DNA of 64,000 nucleotides from Metapseudomonas boanensis (lineage in GTDB: Bacteria; Pseudomonadota; Gammaproteobacteria; Pseudomonadales; Pseudomonadaceae), in contig NZ_JAGTIS010000002.1 in the NCBI RefSeq assembly GCF_018704125.1, forward strand, positions 62,001-126,000. Direction: 5' to 3'. The translations under genes were made by a program, and so were the position numbers. Shown here in pieces: positions 49,694 through 58,051 of the stretch; within the stretch, counting starts at the first letter, position 1; each line of letters starts with the position of its first letter. Under the pieces are notes generated by a model. It was not told the origin of the DNA. It did not search any database and saw only the letters and a program-made list of their open reading frames with translations.

Positions 49694-49958
49694 CAGTCCG
49701 TCGGCGCCCCTGGATGAGGGCACCTGAACCATGAGCCGGTAGCCGCCGTCAGACAGCGTGCTTGTCCTCACCAAGCTGTTACCGGCGCGTTACTCAACGC
49801 GCAAGACTGTTACTTTTTTTCGACCCCATTTCCCTCGTTGTCCTTTCCTGCCTTGAAAGGCGCGCTCTCCGGCGCCTGCTCTTTCTATTCGCAACCATTT
49901 GAAATTATGTGGGTTTACCGCTCATAGCGGAACTCTTCGCAGAGCATTGCTTAGGGAT

Positions 49959-49973
49959 TGGCTCTTTTTTTGC
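49959..49973 (+). promoter_or_regulatory. Sigma-54-type promoter before hutU
   Basis: TGGCTC, five T, TTGC: GG at 49960-49961 and GC at 49972-49973 are separated by exactly ten bases. This fits the TGGCAC-N5-TTGC consensus with one change. Pseudomonad hutU operons are known to use RpoN with CbrB or NtrC, so the match is biologically sensible. Predicted start of transcription is near 49985. Confidence 0.65.
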
Positions 49974-49978
49974 CTCTA

Positions 49979-50021
49979 CTTGTCTATACAGGTTGATATA
50001 TGGTTATCTGTATAAGACATG
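49979..50021. promoter_or_regulatory. HutC-like operator (inverted repeat)
   Basis: CTTGTCTATACAG (49979-49991) and CTGTATAAGACATG (50008-50021) are inverted copies of one half-site, one base different in length, 16 bases apart. Each resembles the TGTA-N2-TACA core reported for HutC sites. The left site covers the predicted sigma-54 start site, a good position for repression. Confidence 0.6.
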
Positions 50022-50161
50022 ACATACCGAGGCGAGCTGACTGGAAGCCCGACCGGACGTTGTCGACATGAGTTCCCGGAACAACAACCCCAGCTTCCGG
50101 TAAGTCAGTGAGCGGCTTGAGCCCACGCCCTTGCCGCAGTGATCGCATGAAGGAGTCCACC

Positions 50162-51841
50162 TTGAACAAGCCAACCCGTTTCCGTGATGTCGAAATCCGC
50201 GCCCCGCGTGGCAACCAGCTGAACGCCAAAAGCTGGCTGACCGAAGCGCCGCTGCGCATGTTGATGAACAACCTCGACCCCGAGGTCGCGGAAAACCCGA
50301 AGGAACTGGTGGTCTACGGCGGCATCGGCCGTGCCGCGCGCAACTGGGAGTGCTACGACAAGATCGTCGAGACCCTGAAAGAACTGAACGAGGACGAGAC
50401 CCTGCTGGTGCAGTCCGGCAAGCCGGTCGGTGTGTTCAAGACCCACGCCAACGCCCCGCGCGTGCTGATCGCCAACTCCAACCTGGTGCCGCACTGGGCC
50501 AACTGGGAACACTTCAACGAACTGGATGCCAAGGGCCTGGCCATGTACGGCCAAATGACCGCCGGCAGCTGGATCTACATCGGCAGCCAGGGCATCGTCC
50601 AGGGCACCTATGAAACCTTCGTCGAAGCCGGCCGCCAGCACTACGACGGCAACCTCAAGGGCAAGTGGGTGCTGACCGCCGGCCTCGGCGGTATGGGCGG
50701 CGCCCAGCCGCTGGCCGCGACCCTGGCCGGCGCCTGCTCGCTGAACATCGAATGCCAGCAGAGCCGTATCGATTTCCGCCTGAGCAGCCGCTACGTCGAC
50801 GAGCAGGCCAAGGACCTGGACGACGCCCTGGCGCGCATCGAGAAGTACACCGCCGAAGGCAAGGCCATCTCCATCGCCCTGCTGGGCAACGCCGCGGAAA
50901 TCCTGCCGGAGCTGATCAAGCGTGGCGTCCGCCCGGACATGGTCACCGACCAGACCAGCGCCCACGACCCGCTCAACGGCTACCTGCCGGCCGGCTGGAC
51001 CTGGGAACAGTACCGCGACCGCGCGCAGACCGAGCCGGCGGCGGTGGTCAAGGCCGCCAAGCAGTCCATGGCCGTGCACGTGCAGGCCATGCTGGACTTC
51101 CAGAAGCAAGGCATCCCGACCTTCGACTACGGCAACAACATCCGTCAGATGGCCAAGGAAGAAGGCGTGGCCAATGCCTTCGACTTCCCCGGCTTCGTGC
51201 CAGCCTACATCCGCCCGCTGTTCTGCCGCGGCATCGGGCCGTTCCGCTGGGCCGCGCTGTCCGGCGACCCGCAGGACATCTACAAGACCGACGCCAAGGT
51301 CAAGGAACTGATCCCGGACGACGCCCACCTGCACAACTGGCTGGATATGGCGCGCGAGCGCATCAGCTTCCAGGGCCTGCCGGCACGCATCTGCTGGGTC
51401 GGCCTGGGCCAGCGCGCCAAGCTCGGCCTGGCCTTCAACGAAATGGTCCGCCGCGGCGAGCTGTCCGCACCCATCGTGATCGGTCGCGACCACCTGGACT
51501 CCGGCTCGGTCTCCAGCCCCAACCGCGAGACCGAAGCCATGCAGGACGGTTCCGATGCCGTCTCCGACTGGCCGCTGCTCAACGCCCTGCTGAACACCGC
51601 CAGCGGCGCCACCTGGGTCTCGCTGCACCACGGCGGCGGCGTGGGGATGGGCTTCTCCCAGCACTCCGGCATGGTGATCGTTTGTGACGGTACCGACGAA
51701 GCGGCTGAGCGAATCGCCCGCGTGCTGACCAACGACCCTGGCACCGGCGTGATGCGCCATGCCGACGCCGGATACCAGATCGCCATCGATTGCGCCAAGG
51801 AACAAGGCCTGAACCTGCCGATGATCACTGGCAAACGCTGA
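50162..51841 (+). CDS. hutU: Urocanate hydratase (urocanase)
   Basis: A 559-residue NAD-dependent urocanase converting urocanate to imidazolonepropionate. It reads like the P. putida enzyme nearly throughout: [60 protein letters not shown] (NAD site), [31 protein letters not shown], and Cys411 in [14 protein letters not shown], equivalent to the essential Cys410 of P. putida. I choose TTG 50162, six bases after AAGGAGT, rather than ATG 50147 or 50108; this gives the family length. It is followed by a CoA-transferase and an acyl-CoA dehydrogenase instead of hutH/hutI/hutG. Confidence 0.97.
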   Translation: MNKPTRFRDVEIRAPRGNQLNAKSWLTEAPLRMLMNNLDPEVAENPKELVVYGGIGRAARNWECYDKIVETLKELNEDETLLVQSGKPVGVFKTHANAPRVLIANSNLVPHWANWEHFNELDAKGLAMYGQMTAGSWIYIGSQGIVQGTYETFVEAGRQHYDGNLKGKWVLTAGLGGMGGAQPLAATLAGACSLNIECQQSRIDFRLSSRYVDEQAKDLDDALARIEKYTAEGKAISIALLGNAAEILPELIKRGVRPDMVTDQTSAHDPLNGYLPAGWTWEQYRDRAQTEPAAVVKAAKQSMAVHVQAMLDFQKQGIPTFDYGNNIRQMAKEEGVANAFDFPGFVPAYIRPLFCRGIGPFRWAALSGDPQDIYKTDAKVKELIPDDAHLHNWLDMARERISFQGLPARICWVGLGQRAKLGLAFNEMVRRGELSAPIVIGRDHLDSGSVSSPNRETEAMQDGSDAVSDWPLLNALLNTASGATWVSLHHGGGVGMGFSQHSGMVIVCDGTDEAAERIARVLTNDPGTGVMRHADAGYQIAIDCAKEQGLNLPMITGKR

Positions 51842-51852
51842 GACCTGACACC

Positions 51853-53031
51853 ATGACAAACCCAAACAACAAATCCGCCGCGCAACCATTGCGCGGGGTT
51901 CGAGTGCTCGACCTCAGCCGTGTACTGGCTGGCCCGCATTGCACTGCGATGCTGGCCGACCTGGGCGCGGAGGTCATCAAGTTCGAGGTTCCCGGGCATG
52001 GCGACGACAGTCGCCACCTGGGCCCCTTCGGCGACGATGGCGAGAGCGTTTACTTCGGCCTGATCAATCGCGGTAAGCGCAGTGTGGAGCTGGACTTCAA
52101 GGCACCAGCCGATCTGGAGCGCTTCTATCAACTGGTGGCAGACGCCGACGTGGTCGTCGAGAACTTCCGCCCTGGCGTGACCCAGCGTCTGGGTATCGAT
52201 TTCGAGTCCCTGAAAGCACACAACCCGAAGCTAATCTACGCCAGCATTTCCGGTTTCGGCCAGAATGGGCCGCTGTCCAATCGACCCGCCTATGACATCG
52301 TCGCCCAGGCCATGTCCGGGCTGATGAGCGTGACCGGCTTCCCGGAAACCGGCCCGACCCGCAGTGGCGAAGCTCTGGGCGATCTGTGCGCTGGTGTCTA
52401 TGCCGCCTGGGCGATCAGCTCGGCGCTCTTTGCCCGAGAACGCCAAGGCGAAGGAGCCCAGTACATCGACGTTGCCATGTTCGATGTACTGGTCAGCCTG
52501 CAGATGACCGGTCTCTCCAACCTGTTCGCCAAGGGCACCGCACCCGGCCTGGTGGGTAATCGTCACCCGGTCTCGACCCCGTTCGACACCTACAAGGCCG
52601 CCGATGGCCTGGTCGTGATCGCCGTTGCAAGCGACAAGCTGTTCCGCCGTTTCTGCGAAAGCATGGAGCGCGCCGAACTGGCGGATGACCCTCGTTTCGC
52701 CGACGACACCTCACGCACTGTCAACGAATGCTCGTTGCGTGCGGAAATCGAGGATTGGACCAGTTCCCGCTCCGTCGAGCACATCTGCGATCTGCTGCTG
52801 GACGCCGGGGTGCCCTCATCCCCCGTCTGGAACCTCGCGCAAGCAACGGGTTGCGAACAGGCCAAATCCCGCCAGTTACTCGTCCAACCCAACGACGACC
52901 GTCCACCGCTCGTCCCCCAACCGGTCTTCTTCAACGGCACCAAGCCCAATGCCGCGTTGCGTGCACCTCGTCTTGGCGAGGCGAATTCCCTTTTTGGCCT
53001 GAACCATCACGGAGACACCCATGAAATTTGA
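51853..53031 (+). CDS. Family III (CaiB/BaiF) CoA-transferase
   Basis: A 392-residue CoA-transferase of the CaiB/BaiF/Frc family, which moves CoA between carboxylic acids. Seen: LRGVRVLDLSRVLAGPHCTAMLADLGAEVIK, VVENFRPGVTQRLGIDF, then YASISGFGQNGPLSNRPAYD with the probable catalytic Asp148, and YIDVAMFDVLVSLQM. Eleven bases after hutU and overlapping the acyl-CoA dehydrogenase by 11 bases, so the three are one operon. I infer a role as an imidazolepropionate/urocanate CoA-transferase; a glutarate or other dicarboxylate CoA-transferase is the main alternative. Confidence 0.9.
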   Translation: MTNPNNKSAAQPLRGVRVLDLSRVLAGPHCTAMLADLGAEVIKFEVPGHGDDSRHLGPFGDDGESVYFGLINRGKRSVELDFKAPADLERFYQLVADADVVVENFRPGVTQRLGIDFESLKAHNPKLIYASISGFGQNGPLSNRPAYDIVAQAMSGLMSVTGFPETGPTRSGEALGDLCAGVYAAWAISSALFARERQGEGAQYIDVAMFDVLVSLQMTGLSNLFAKGTAPGLVGNRHPVSTPFDTYKAADGLVVIAVASDKLFRRFCESMERAELADDPRFADDTSRTVNECSLRAEIEDWTSSRSVEHICDLLLDAGVPSSPVWNLAQATGCEQAKSRQLLVQPNDDRPPLVPQPVFFNGTKPNAALRAPRLGEANSLFGLNHHGDTHEI

Positions 53032-54166
53032 GCTTGATTCTACTGAACTGGCCGTCGTCGAGTCCGCCGAGCGTGTCTCGCGCGACGTGCTCCAGGCTAA
53101 CGCCCAACGCTATGACGAAGCCGAAGCGTTCTGCGGGGACAGTCTGAAAGCCTTGGGTGAGCTGGGCTTCATGGGCATCAACCTGCCCGAGACCTACGGT
53201 GGCTTTGGTGTTGGCAGCCTGGCGATGAGCCGGGTAGTCGAAGCAGTCGCGGCAGCTTGCGCCTCTACAGCATCGGCCCTCACCGCGCATTTCCTCGCCA
53301 CCGACTCCATCCTCATCGGCGGCACCGAAGCGCAACGCCAGGAATGGCTGCCACGCGCCGCCACCGGCGAGCTGCTGGGCGCCTTCGGCCTCACCGAACC
53401 GGCCGCAGGTTCCAACCCCGCCGACATGCGTACCCGCGCAGTGCGCGAGAACAGCGGTTGGCGCATTCGCGGTAGTAAGCACTACATCACCAACGCTCGC
53501 GAAGCCGACTTCATCGTCCTGTACGCCAAGACCGACGCCGATGCCGGGCACCGTGGCATCAGCGCCTTCATGATCCCGAGAGGGACCGAGGGCGTGACCT
53601 TTTCCAACCCAGAGAAGACCATGGGTCTGCGCGCCAGCACGATCTATGAACTGGCGCTGGATTGCTGGCTGCCAGAGTCGGCGCTGCTGGGCGATGAGGG
53701 GCAAGGCTTCCGCACTGCCATGGAGGTTCTGGACCGCGGCCGGGTCGAGGTTGCAGCCATGTCCCTGGGCATCGCCCGCGCGGCCATGGAGTACAGCCTC
53801 AAGTGGGTCGACGAGCGTCAGATCGGTCCCAAACCGTTGTCGGCCTATCAGGGCACCCAATGGCGCCTGGCCGACATGTACACCCAGCTCGAAGCTGCGC
53901 GCCTGCTCACGATGCAGGCGGCAGCACGCCGTGACAGCGGTGAACGCTTCAGCCTCGAATCGGCCACCGCCAAACTCTTCGCGGCCGAAGCAGCCGGTTT
54001 CATCACCGACGCCGCACTCCAACTGCACGGCGGCTACGGCTACATCCGTGACCTGCCGCTGGAGCGCTTCGTTCGCGATGCCCGCATCCTGCGAATTTTC
54101 GAAGGCACCTCCGAGGTCCAGAAAATCATCATCTCTCGCGCCGTACTGGACGCCGCCCGCAAGTAA
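53021..54166 (+). CDS. Acyl-CoA dehydrogenase
   Basis: A 381-residue FAD flavoprotein. N-terminal helical domain (1-120; LGELGFMGINLPETYGGFGVGSL), middle beta domain with FGLTEPAAGSNPADMRTRA and ITNAREADFIVLYAKT, C-terminal helical domain with DAALQLHGGYGYIRDLPLERF-like motif, and the catalytic Glu361 in RIFEGTSEVQK. It has no membrane or fused domain. Electrons would pass to ETF. In this operon I infer oxidation of imidazolepropionyl-CoA to urocanyl-CoA, the reverse-direction analogue of CaiA with CaiB; glutaryl- or short-chain acyl-CoA are alternatives. Confidence 0.93.
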   Translation: MKFELDSTELAVVESAERVSRDVLQANAQRYDEAEAFCGDSLKALGELGFMGINLPETYGGFGVGSLAMSRVVEAVAAACASTASALTAHFLATDSILIGGTEAQRQEWLPRAATGELLGAFGLTEPAAGSNPADMRTRAVRENSGWRIRGSKHYITNAREADFIVLYAKTDADAGHRGISAFMIPRGTEGVTFSNPEKTMGLRASTIYELALDCWLPESALLGDEGQGFRTAMEVLDRGRVEVAAMSLGIARAAMEYSLKWVDERQIGPKPLSAYQGTQWRLADMYTQLEAARLLTMQAAARRDSGERFSLESATAKLFAAEAAGFITDAALQLHGGYGYIRDLPLERFVRDARILRIFEGTSEVQKIIISRAVLDAARK

Positions 54167-54271
54167 GCGGAGGCAACCTGGGCGGCTCGTGTCGTCCAGG
54201 TCTGTAGGGAATAGCTGTGCATAACAACAATACTGGCGCCATGAACAATGGCGCCGCACGAGGAGAACCTC

Positions 54272-55687
54272 ATGGCTGGTAAGTCCCTTATAGAAACTCG
54301 CTCCATTGACTACATCCCCGAACGTGAGCGTCACGGTCGGTTATTCAGTCAGTTCACCCTGTGGTTCGGCGCCAACCTGCAAATCACCGCGATCGTGACA
54401 GGGGCCTTGGCGGTGGTGCTGGGCGGCGATGTGTTCTGGTCCCTGATTGGCCTGCTGATCGGCCAGGTATTCGGCGGTATCGTCATGGCCCTGCACGGCG
54501 CACAAGGGCCGAAACTCGGCCTGCCGCAGATGATCTCGAGTCGAGTGCAGTTCGGGGTGCTCGGCGCGGTGATACCCCTGGTGCTGGTTTGCCTCATGTA
54601 CATCGGCTTCAACGCCACCGGCACTGTGCTCGCCGGCCAGGCGATCGGACAGATGGCCAACGTCAGTGATACGGCAGGCATCCTCATCTTTGCCGGCGTG
54701 ATCGTCGTGCTAACGGTGTGCGGATATCGAGTGATCCACCTGCTAGGCCGCGCTGCCAGCATCCTCGGCATCGTAGCCTTCGCCTACCTGTTCGTGCGCC
54801 TGCTCTCGGTCAACGACATCGGTACCCTGCTGGATAACCGGCACTTCAGCTGGAGCACCTTCCTCCTGGCCGTGTCCCTATCGGCATCCTGGCAAATCGC
54901 CTTCGGGCCCTATGTTGCGGACTACTCGCGCTATCTGCCGAGCAACACTTCGCCGTTCAAGACCTTCCTCGCCGTAGGCCTGGGCTCAATCATCGGCTCC
55001 CAGACTTCGATGGTGCTCGGCGTCTTCGCCGCCGCGCTGGCCGGCAAGGAATTCTCCGGCCATGAAGTGGCCTACATCGTCGGTCTGGGTGCCAGTGGCG
55101 TGATGGCTGGTCTGCTGTTCTTCAGCGTGGTTTTCGGCAAGGTGACCATCTCCACCTTGAACGCCTATGGCAGCTTCATGTGCCTCGCCACCATCATCAG
55201 TGGCTTCCGCGGCAACCTGACCATCTCCCATGTCCAGCGCTTGCTCTTCGTGCTGTGCATCGTCGGGATATCCACAGCCCTGGCGCTAATCGGCCAGCAC
55301 TCGTTTCTCAGCGCGTTCAAATCGTTTCTACTCTTCCTGCTGGCCTTCTTCACGCCTTGGAGTGCCATCAACCTGGTCGATTACTACTTCATCACCAAGG
55401 AACGCTATGACATTCCAGCGCTGTCGGACCCTGATGGTCGTTATGGTCGCTGGAACTGGATCGGCATTGGCGTCTACGTGTTCGGCGTGATCGTCCAGAT
55501 GCCGTTCATCGCGACCGGATTCTATACCGGCCCGCTGGTGGCGCACCTGGGTGAAACCGACATCTCGTGGCTAGTGGGGCTGATCATTCCCGCGCTCGTC
55601 TACTACCCCCTGGCCCGTCACGGCTTTCGCGGCGCGCCAACACACCTGGTTTCCCCCGGCGATGCCCTCTCCCAGGGACATCGCTAG
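54272..55687 (+). CDS. NCS1-family permease (cytosine permease-like)
   Basis: A 471-residue twelve-segment transporter of the nucleobase-cation-symport-1 family. Family stretches: FTLWFGANLQITAIVTGAL, GGIVMALHGAQGPKLGLPQM, VSLSASWQIAFGPYVADYSRYLP and FTPWSAINLVDYYFITKERYD. NCS1 carriers take up cytosine, purines, hydantoins and other small heterocycles, and similar permeases occur in hut loci. ATG 54272 follows GAGGAGAACCTC. As last gene of the hutU-CoA-transferase-dehydrogenase unit it probably imports the pathway's imidazole substrate. The specificity is inferred from context only. Confidence 0.9.
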   Translation: MAGKSLIETRSIDYIPERERHGRLFSQFTLWFGANLQITAIVTGALAVVLGGDVFWSLIGLLIGQVFGGIVMALHGAQGPKLGLPQMISSRVQFGVLGAVIPLVLVCLMYIGFNATGTVLAGQAIGQMANVSDTAGILIFAGVIVVLTVCGYRVIHLLGRAASILGIVAFAYLFVRLLSVNDIGTLLDNRHFSWSTFLLAVSLSASWQIAFGPYVADYSRYLPSNTSPFKTFLAVGLGSIIGSQTSMVLGVFAAALAGKEFSGHEVAYIVGLGASGVMAGLLFFSVVFGKVTISTLNAYGSFMCLATIISGFRGNLTISHVQRLLFVLCIVGISTALALIGQHSFLSAFKSFLLFLLAFFTPWSAINLVDYYFITKERYDIPALSDPDGRYGRWNWIGIGVYVFGVIVQMPFIATGFYTGPLVAHLGETDISWLVGLIIPALVYYPLARHGFRGAPTHLVSPGDALSQGHR

Positions 55688-55728
55688 GGTCTGCGATCGA
55701 AATCAGGCAACCGGTGAATCACCTCAAC

Positions 55729-55749
55729 GCCGCCCCGTTCCGGGGCGGC
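55729..55749 (+). terminator. Terminator-like hairpin after the hutU operon
   Basis: GCCGCCCCG (55729-55737) and CGGGGCGGC (55741-55749) with loop TTC form a perfect 9-bp GC stem 42 bases after the permease stop, followed by AAACCC rather than T. Likely transcript end. Confidence 0.55.
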
Positions 55750-55953
55750 AAACCCTGCCCAGGTTCACAGCCCCATCAACCGGCGCGCCCCAATGAGTCC
55801 TGAGCGGGAGGCTATTGCGCACTCAAGAAGAGAAGCTGGACAAACTACACCGATCCCGCTCAACAGCCCTCTGGGCATCCGGCACTTCAATTGAGCGCAT
55901 GCACTTTCACCTTTAGTACTTCACCGGCTCAACTGAAAATAGCGTAAAAAGCC

Positions 55954-56553
55954 ATGAACCATACCCAGAACTCACACGATCGATTCAATACGCCAGATCG
56001 CCTGCGTAAAGCAGCGCTGGATCTATTCATCGACAATGGCTACCAATCGACAAGTTTGCGCGATCTGGCTGCGCACCTTGGCATTCATGCTGGCTCTCTA
56101 TACCACCACATTGAAAGCAAGCAGAGTCTGTTGTTTGAAATCATAGAAGAATGCATGAGCGACTTGGTCAGTGCCATCAACTCCAATCTGAAACGAGCCA
56201 GGGACAACAAGACAAAGCTGCGAGCATTCATCAGAACTTTTATTGAATTTCAAATTAACGAAAAAAAGAAAGTACTCCTGATGCTTCGCGAAAGAAGCAA
56301 CCTTTCTTTTGAACAACGACAGGTGGTCTCAGCACTAAGAAATGAATATACCAACTGCCTCAAGCACATAATTAAATTCGAGACCAAAGAGACGTCGCAC
56401 AACGATATAGAATCGAAGTTTCTAGCAAACGGAATAATTGGAATGTTGGAAGGCATTCCGATGTGGGATGAAAGTGACCAGCCCCTACCAACCCAACAAA
56501 TTGTGGAGCAACTGACCGAAATCATTGTGAGATCTGTTTTTAATCGCTCCTAG
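55954..56553 (+). CDS. TetR/AcrR-family regulator, AT-rich
   Basis: A 199-residue repressor-type regulator. The N-terminal HTH (about 12-58) is RLRKAALDLFIDNGYQSTSLRDLAAHLGIHAGSLYHHIESKQSLLFEI. The C-terminal ligand domain is Lys/Asn-rich (FEINEKKKVLLMLRERSN-like) and similar to TetR members linked to acyl-CoA or fatty-acid catabolism (KstR2-like group), though not assignable. Base composition is markedly AT-rich compared with all neighbours, with A/T-ending codons, suggesting recent transfer. No obvious target gene is adjacent except the hut-like operon upstream. Confidence 0.85.
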   Translation: MNHTQNSHDRFNTPDRLRKAALDLFIDNGYQSTSLRDLAAHLGIHAGSLYHHIESKQSLLFEIIEECMSDLVSAINSNLKRARDNKTKLRAFIRTFIEFQINEKKKVLLMLRERSNLSFEQRQVVSALRNEYTNCLKHIIKFETKETSHNDIESKFLANGIIGMLEGIPMWDESDQPLPTQQIVEQLTEIIVRSVFNRS

Positions 56554-56737
56554 CTCAGCATCCACGTCCAGATTTGAACCAACCCTATATACTGCTGCCA
56601 AAATTATCGGCAGGAGGCTCTCCGATTCGGCGCTCCTTGCTGACGCAAAGCTCGAAAACCAGACCCTCGAAATACCCTTGAGGCCGTTCTTCACTGGCAA
56701 CACCTTTTCCAGTCCGGAGCCCGTCACTTCAATAATG

Positions 56738-57022
56738 CGTGATGGCTACCGAGTCTTTTCCCTGGCGTACGTTGCCATCCAGGCGGCGATAGATGGCCAG
56801 GGCATTGTGTTGGGGCAATGCTCGATGATTGCGCATGACCTTGCTGCCGGGCGCCTGATAATGCCGTTTCCGCGGGCACTGCCGCTGCCAACATCGTACT
56901 TTCTCATTGGTTCGAAAAGCGCCTTCGGCAAGGAGCACTGCCGCGACTTCCATCGCTGGCTGGTAACCCGCGGACGCGAACAAACAGCCATCAATGCACG
57001 CCTATTGGGGTTGCCCAAGTGA
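56738..57022 (+). pseudogene. LysR-type regulator 3' fragment
   Basis: An in-frame stretch beginning RDGYRVFSLAYVAIQAAIDG and continuing QGIVLGQCSMIAHDLAAGRLIMPFP matches the C-terminal third of GcvA/LysR-type co-inducer domains. It ends FHRWLVTRG, as these proteins do. The frame continues upstream without LysR similarity and there is no helix-turn-helix. It is a truncated remnant lying convergent to the intact LysR gene. Confidence 0.7.
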
Positions 57023-57051
57023 ATCGATAGCCACAAGCTTTACCTGGGCGG

Positions 57052-57924
57052 TCAGCTCCGATTCGACCGTACCATCTCGAAAAAGGTCTCGATAATCCGC
57101 CGCGAACCCTGCTCGCGCAGGCACACCAGCGTCTCGGTCATGCGCTGCAGGCAGTCGCGGATCGGAAGCACGTGGACGTTCGCACTGACACCTACTTCCG
57201 CGCCGGAGACGAACCCGACGCCCAGGCCAGCCGCCACCATCTCGAAGGTGGCCTCGCGCCCCTCCACTTCGATCGCCGGGCGAATCTGCAGGCCAGACCG
57301 CTGCATCTCCTCTTCGAGTATCTGTCGGGTCATGGAGCCCCGTTCGCGCAGCACCATGGGCATCTCGGCAAGGTCGGCCAGGACGATCGACTCGCGCTCC
57401 GCCCAAGGGTGCGAGCGGGCGACGAAGGCCACCATCGGGCTGCTGCTGAGCACATGAGTAATCAGGCTGTCGTCCTCCACTACCCGGCCCAGCAGGGCGA
57501 AGTCGGCCTTGTACTCCTGCAGCCGGCGCAGCGACTCGTCGCTGTTGCCCGTCACCAGGCTGACGCGGATGCCCGGATAGCGATCGCAGAAGCGCGCGAT
57601 ATGCGCCAACAGGTGCACGGGCGAGTCCACCGCCAGGGTCAGGGTGCCGGTTTCCAGCGCCCGGGAGGTCGTCAGCAGTTCCTGCGCCTCGGCCTCGGCG
57701 GCGAACAGACGCAGGGTGATGGTCAGGAGGCGTTCGCCCAAGTCGGTCAGCTGCACCGAACGCTTGTTGCGGTGGAACAGCAGGATGCCGAAACGCTCCT
57801 CCAGTTTGCGCACCTGGTCCGACACAGCCGGCTGGCTAAGGAACAGGCTTTCCGCCGCGCGGGTGAAGTTGCCGTGTAGCGCCACGGCGTGAAATGCCTT
57901 GAGCTGGGCCTGGGAAACCGCCAT
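57052..57924 (-). CDS. LysR-family regulator of the phnW-phnX cluster
   Basis: A 290-residue LysR regulator. The N-terminal HTH is SQAQLKAFHAVALHGNFTRAAESLFLSQPAVSDQVRKLEERFG. The effector domain (about 92-290) contains GTLTLAVDSPVHLLAHIARF and FEMVAAGLGVGFVSGAEVG. ATG 57924 is chosen (MAVSQAQLKAF), eight codons into the open frame. It is divergent from phnW across a 127-base AT-rich gap with a LysR-type palindrome. It probably activates the cluster in response to 2-aminoethylphosphonate or its aldehyde. Confidence 0.9.
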   Translation of the reverse strand: MAVSQAQLKAFHAVALHGNFTRAAESLFLSQPAVSDQVRKLEERFGILLFHRNKRSVQLTDLGERLLTITLRLFAAEAEAQELLTTSRALETGTLTLAVDSPVHLLAHIARFCDRYPGIRVSLVTGNSDESLRRLQEYKADFALLGRVVEDDSLITHVLSSSPMVAFVARSHPWAERESIVLADLAEMPMVLRERGSMTRQILEEEMQRSGLQIRPAIEVEGREATFEMVAAGLGVGFVSGAEVGVSANVHVLPIRDCLQRMTETLVCLREQGSRRIIETFFEMVRSNRS

Positions 57925-57937
57925 GACACCCCCAATA

Positions 57938-57954
57938 AATAAGCTCAACTTATT
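57938..57954. promoter_or_regulatory. LysR-type box before phnW
   Basis: AATAAG (57938-57943), five bases, CTTATT (57949-57954): a perfect interrupted palindrome fitting the T-N11-A LysR pattern, 14 bases upstream of the regulator's ATG and about 100 bases from phnW. The rest of the divergent gap is very AT-rich. Confidence 0.6.
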
Positions 57955-58051
57955 TTTGAAATACTATAAATCGATTTTTTTTATTTCTTCAAAATTGTTT
58001 TGATCGGCTTCACCGCAAAGCGCCCTCACCAGAACAACGCTGGAGACGATC

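Larger units (their letters stand above)
49694..50161 (+). promoter_or_regulatory. hutC-hutU regulatory gap
   Basis: A 468-base AT-richer region between hutC and hutU with no gene. It contains the sigma-54-like promoter and the HutC-like operator listed separately, several T-runs (for example 49813-49819), and a final AAGGAGT ribosome site for hutU at 50150-50156. The length leaves room for an upstream enhancer-binding site. Confidence 0.7.

Noticed and set aside
50105-51889. 594-residue minus-strand open frame opposite hutU
   Set aside because: An antisense shadow of a strongly biased GC-rich gene; composition is Gly/Val/His-rich with no motifs, whereas hutU is highly conserved.
53021-54166. 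Reading the dehydrogenase as glutaryl-CoA dehydrogenase with its usual CoA-transferase partner
   Set aside because: Kept as an alternative, not preferred: the pair sits in a urocanase operon behind a HutC-type control region, and no lysine or glutarate genes are nearby.
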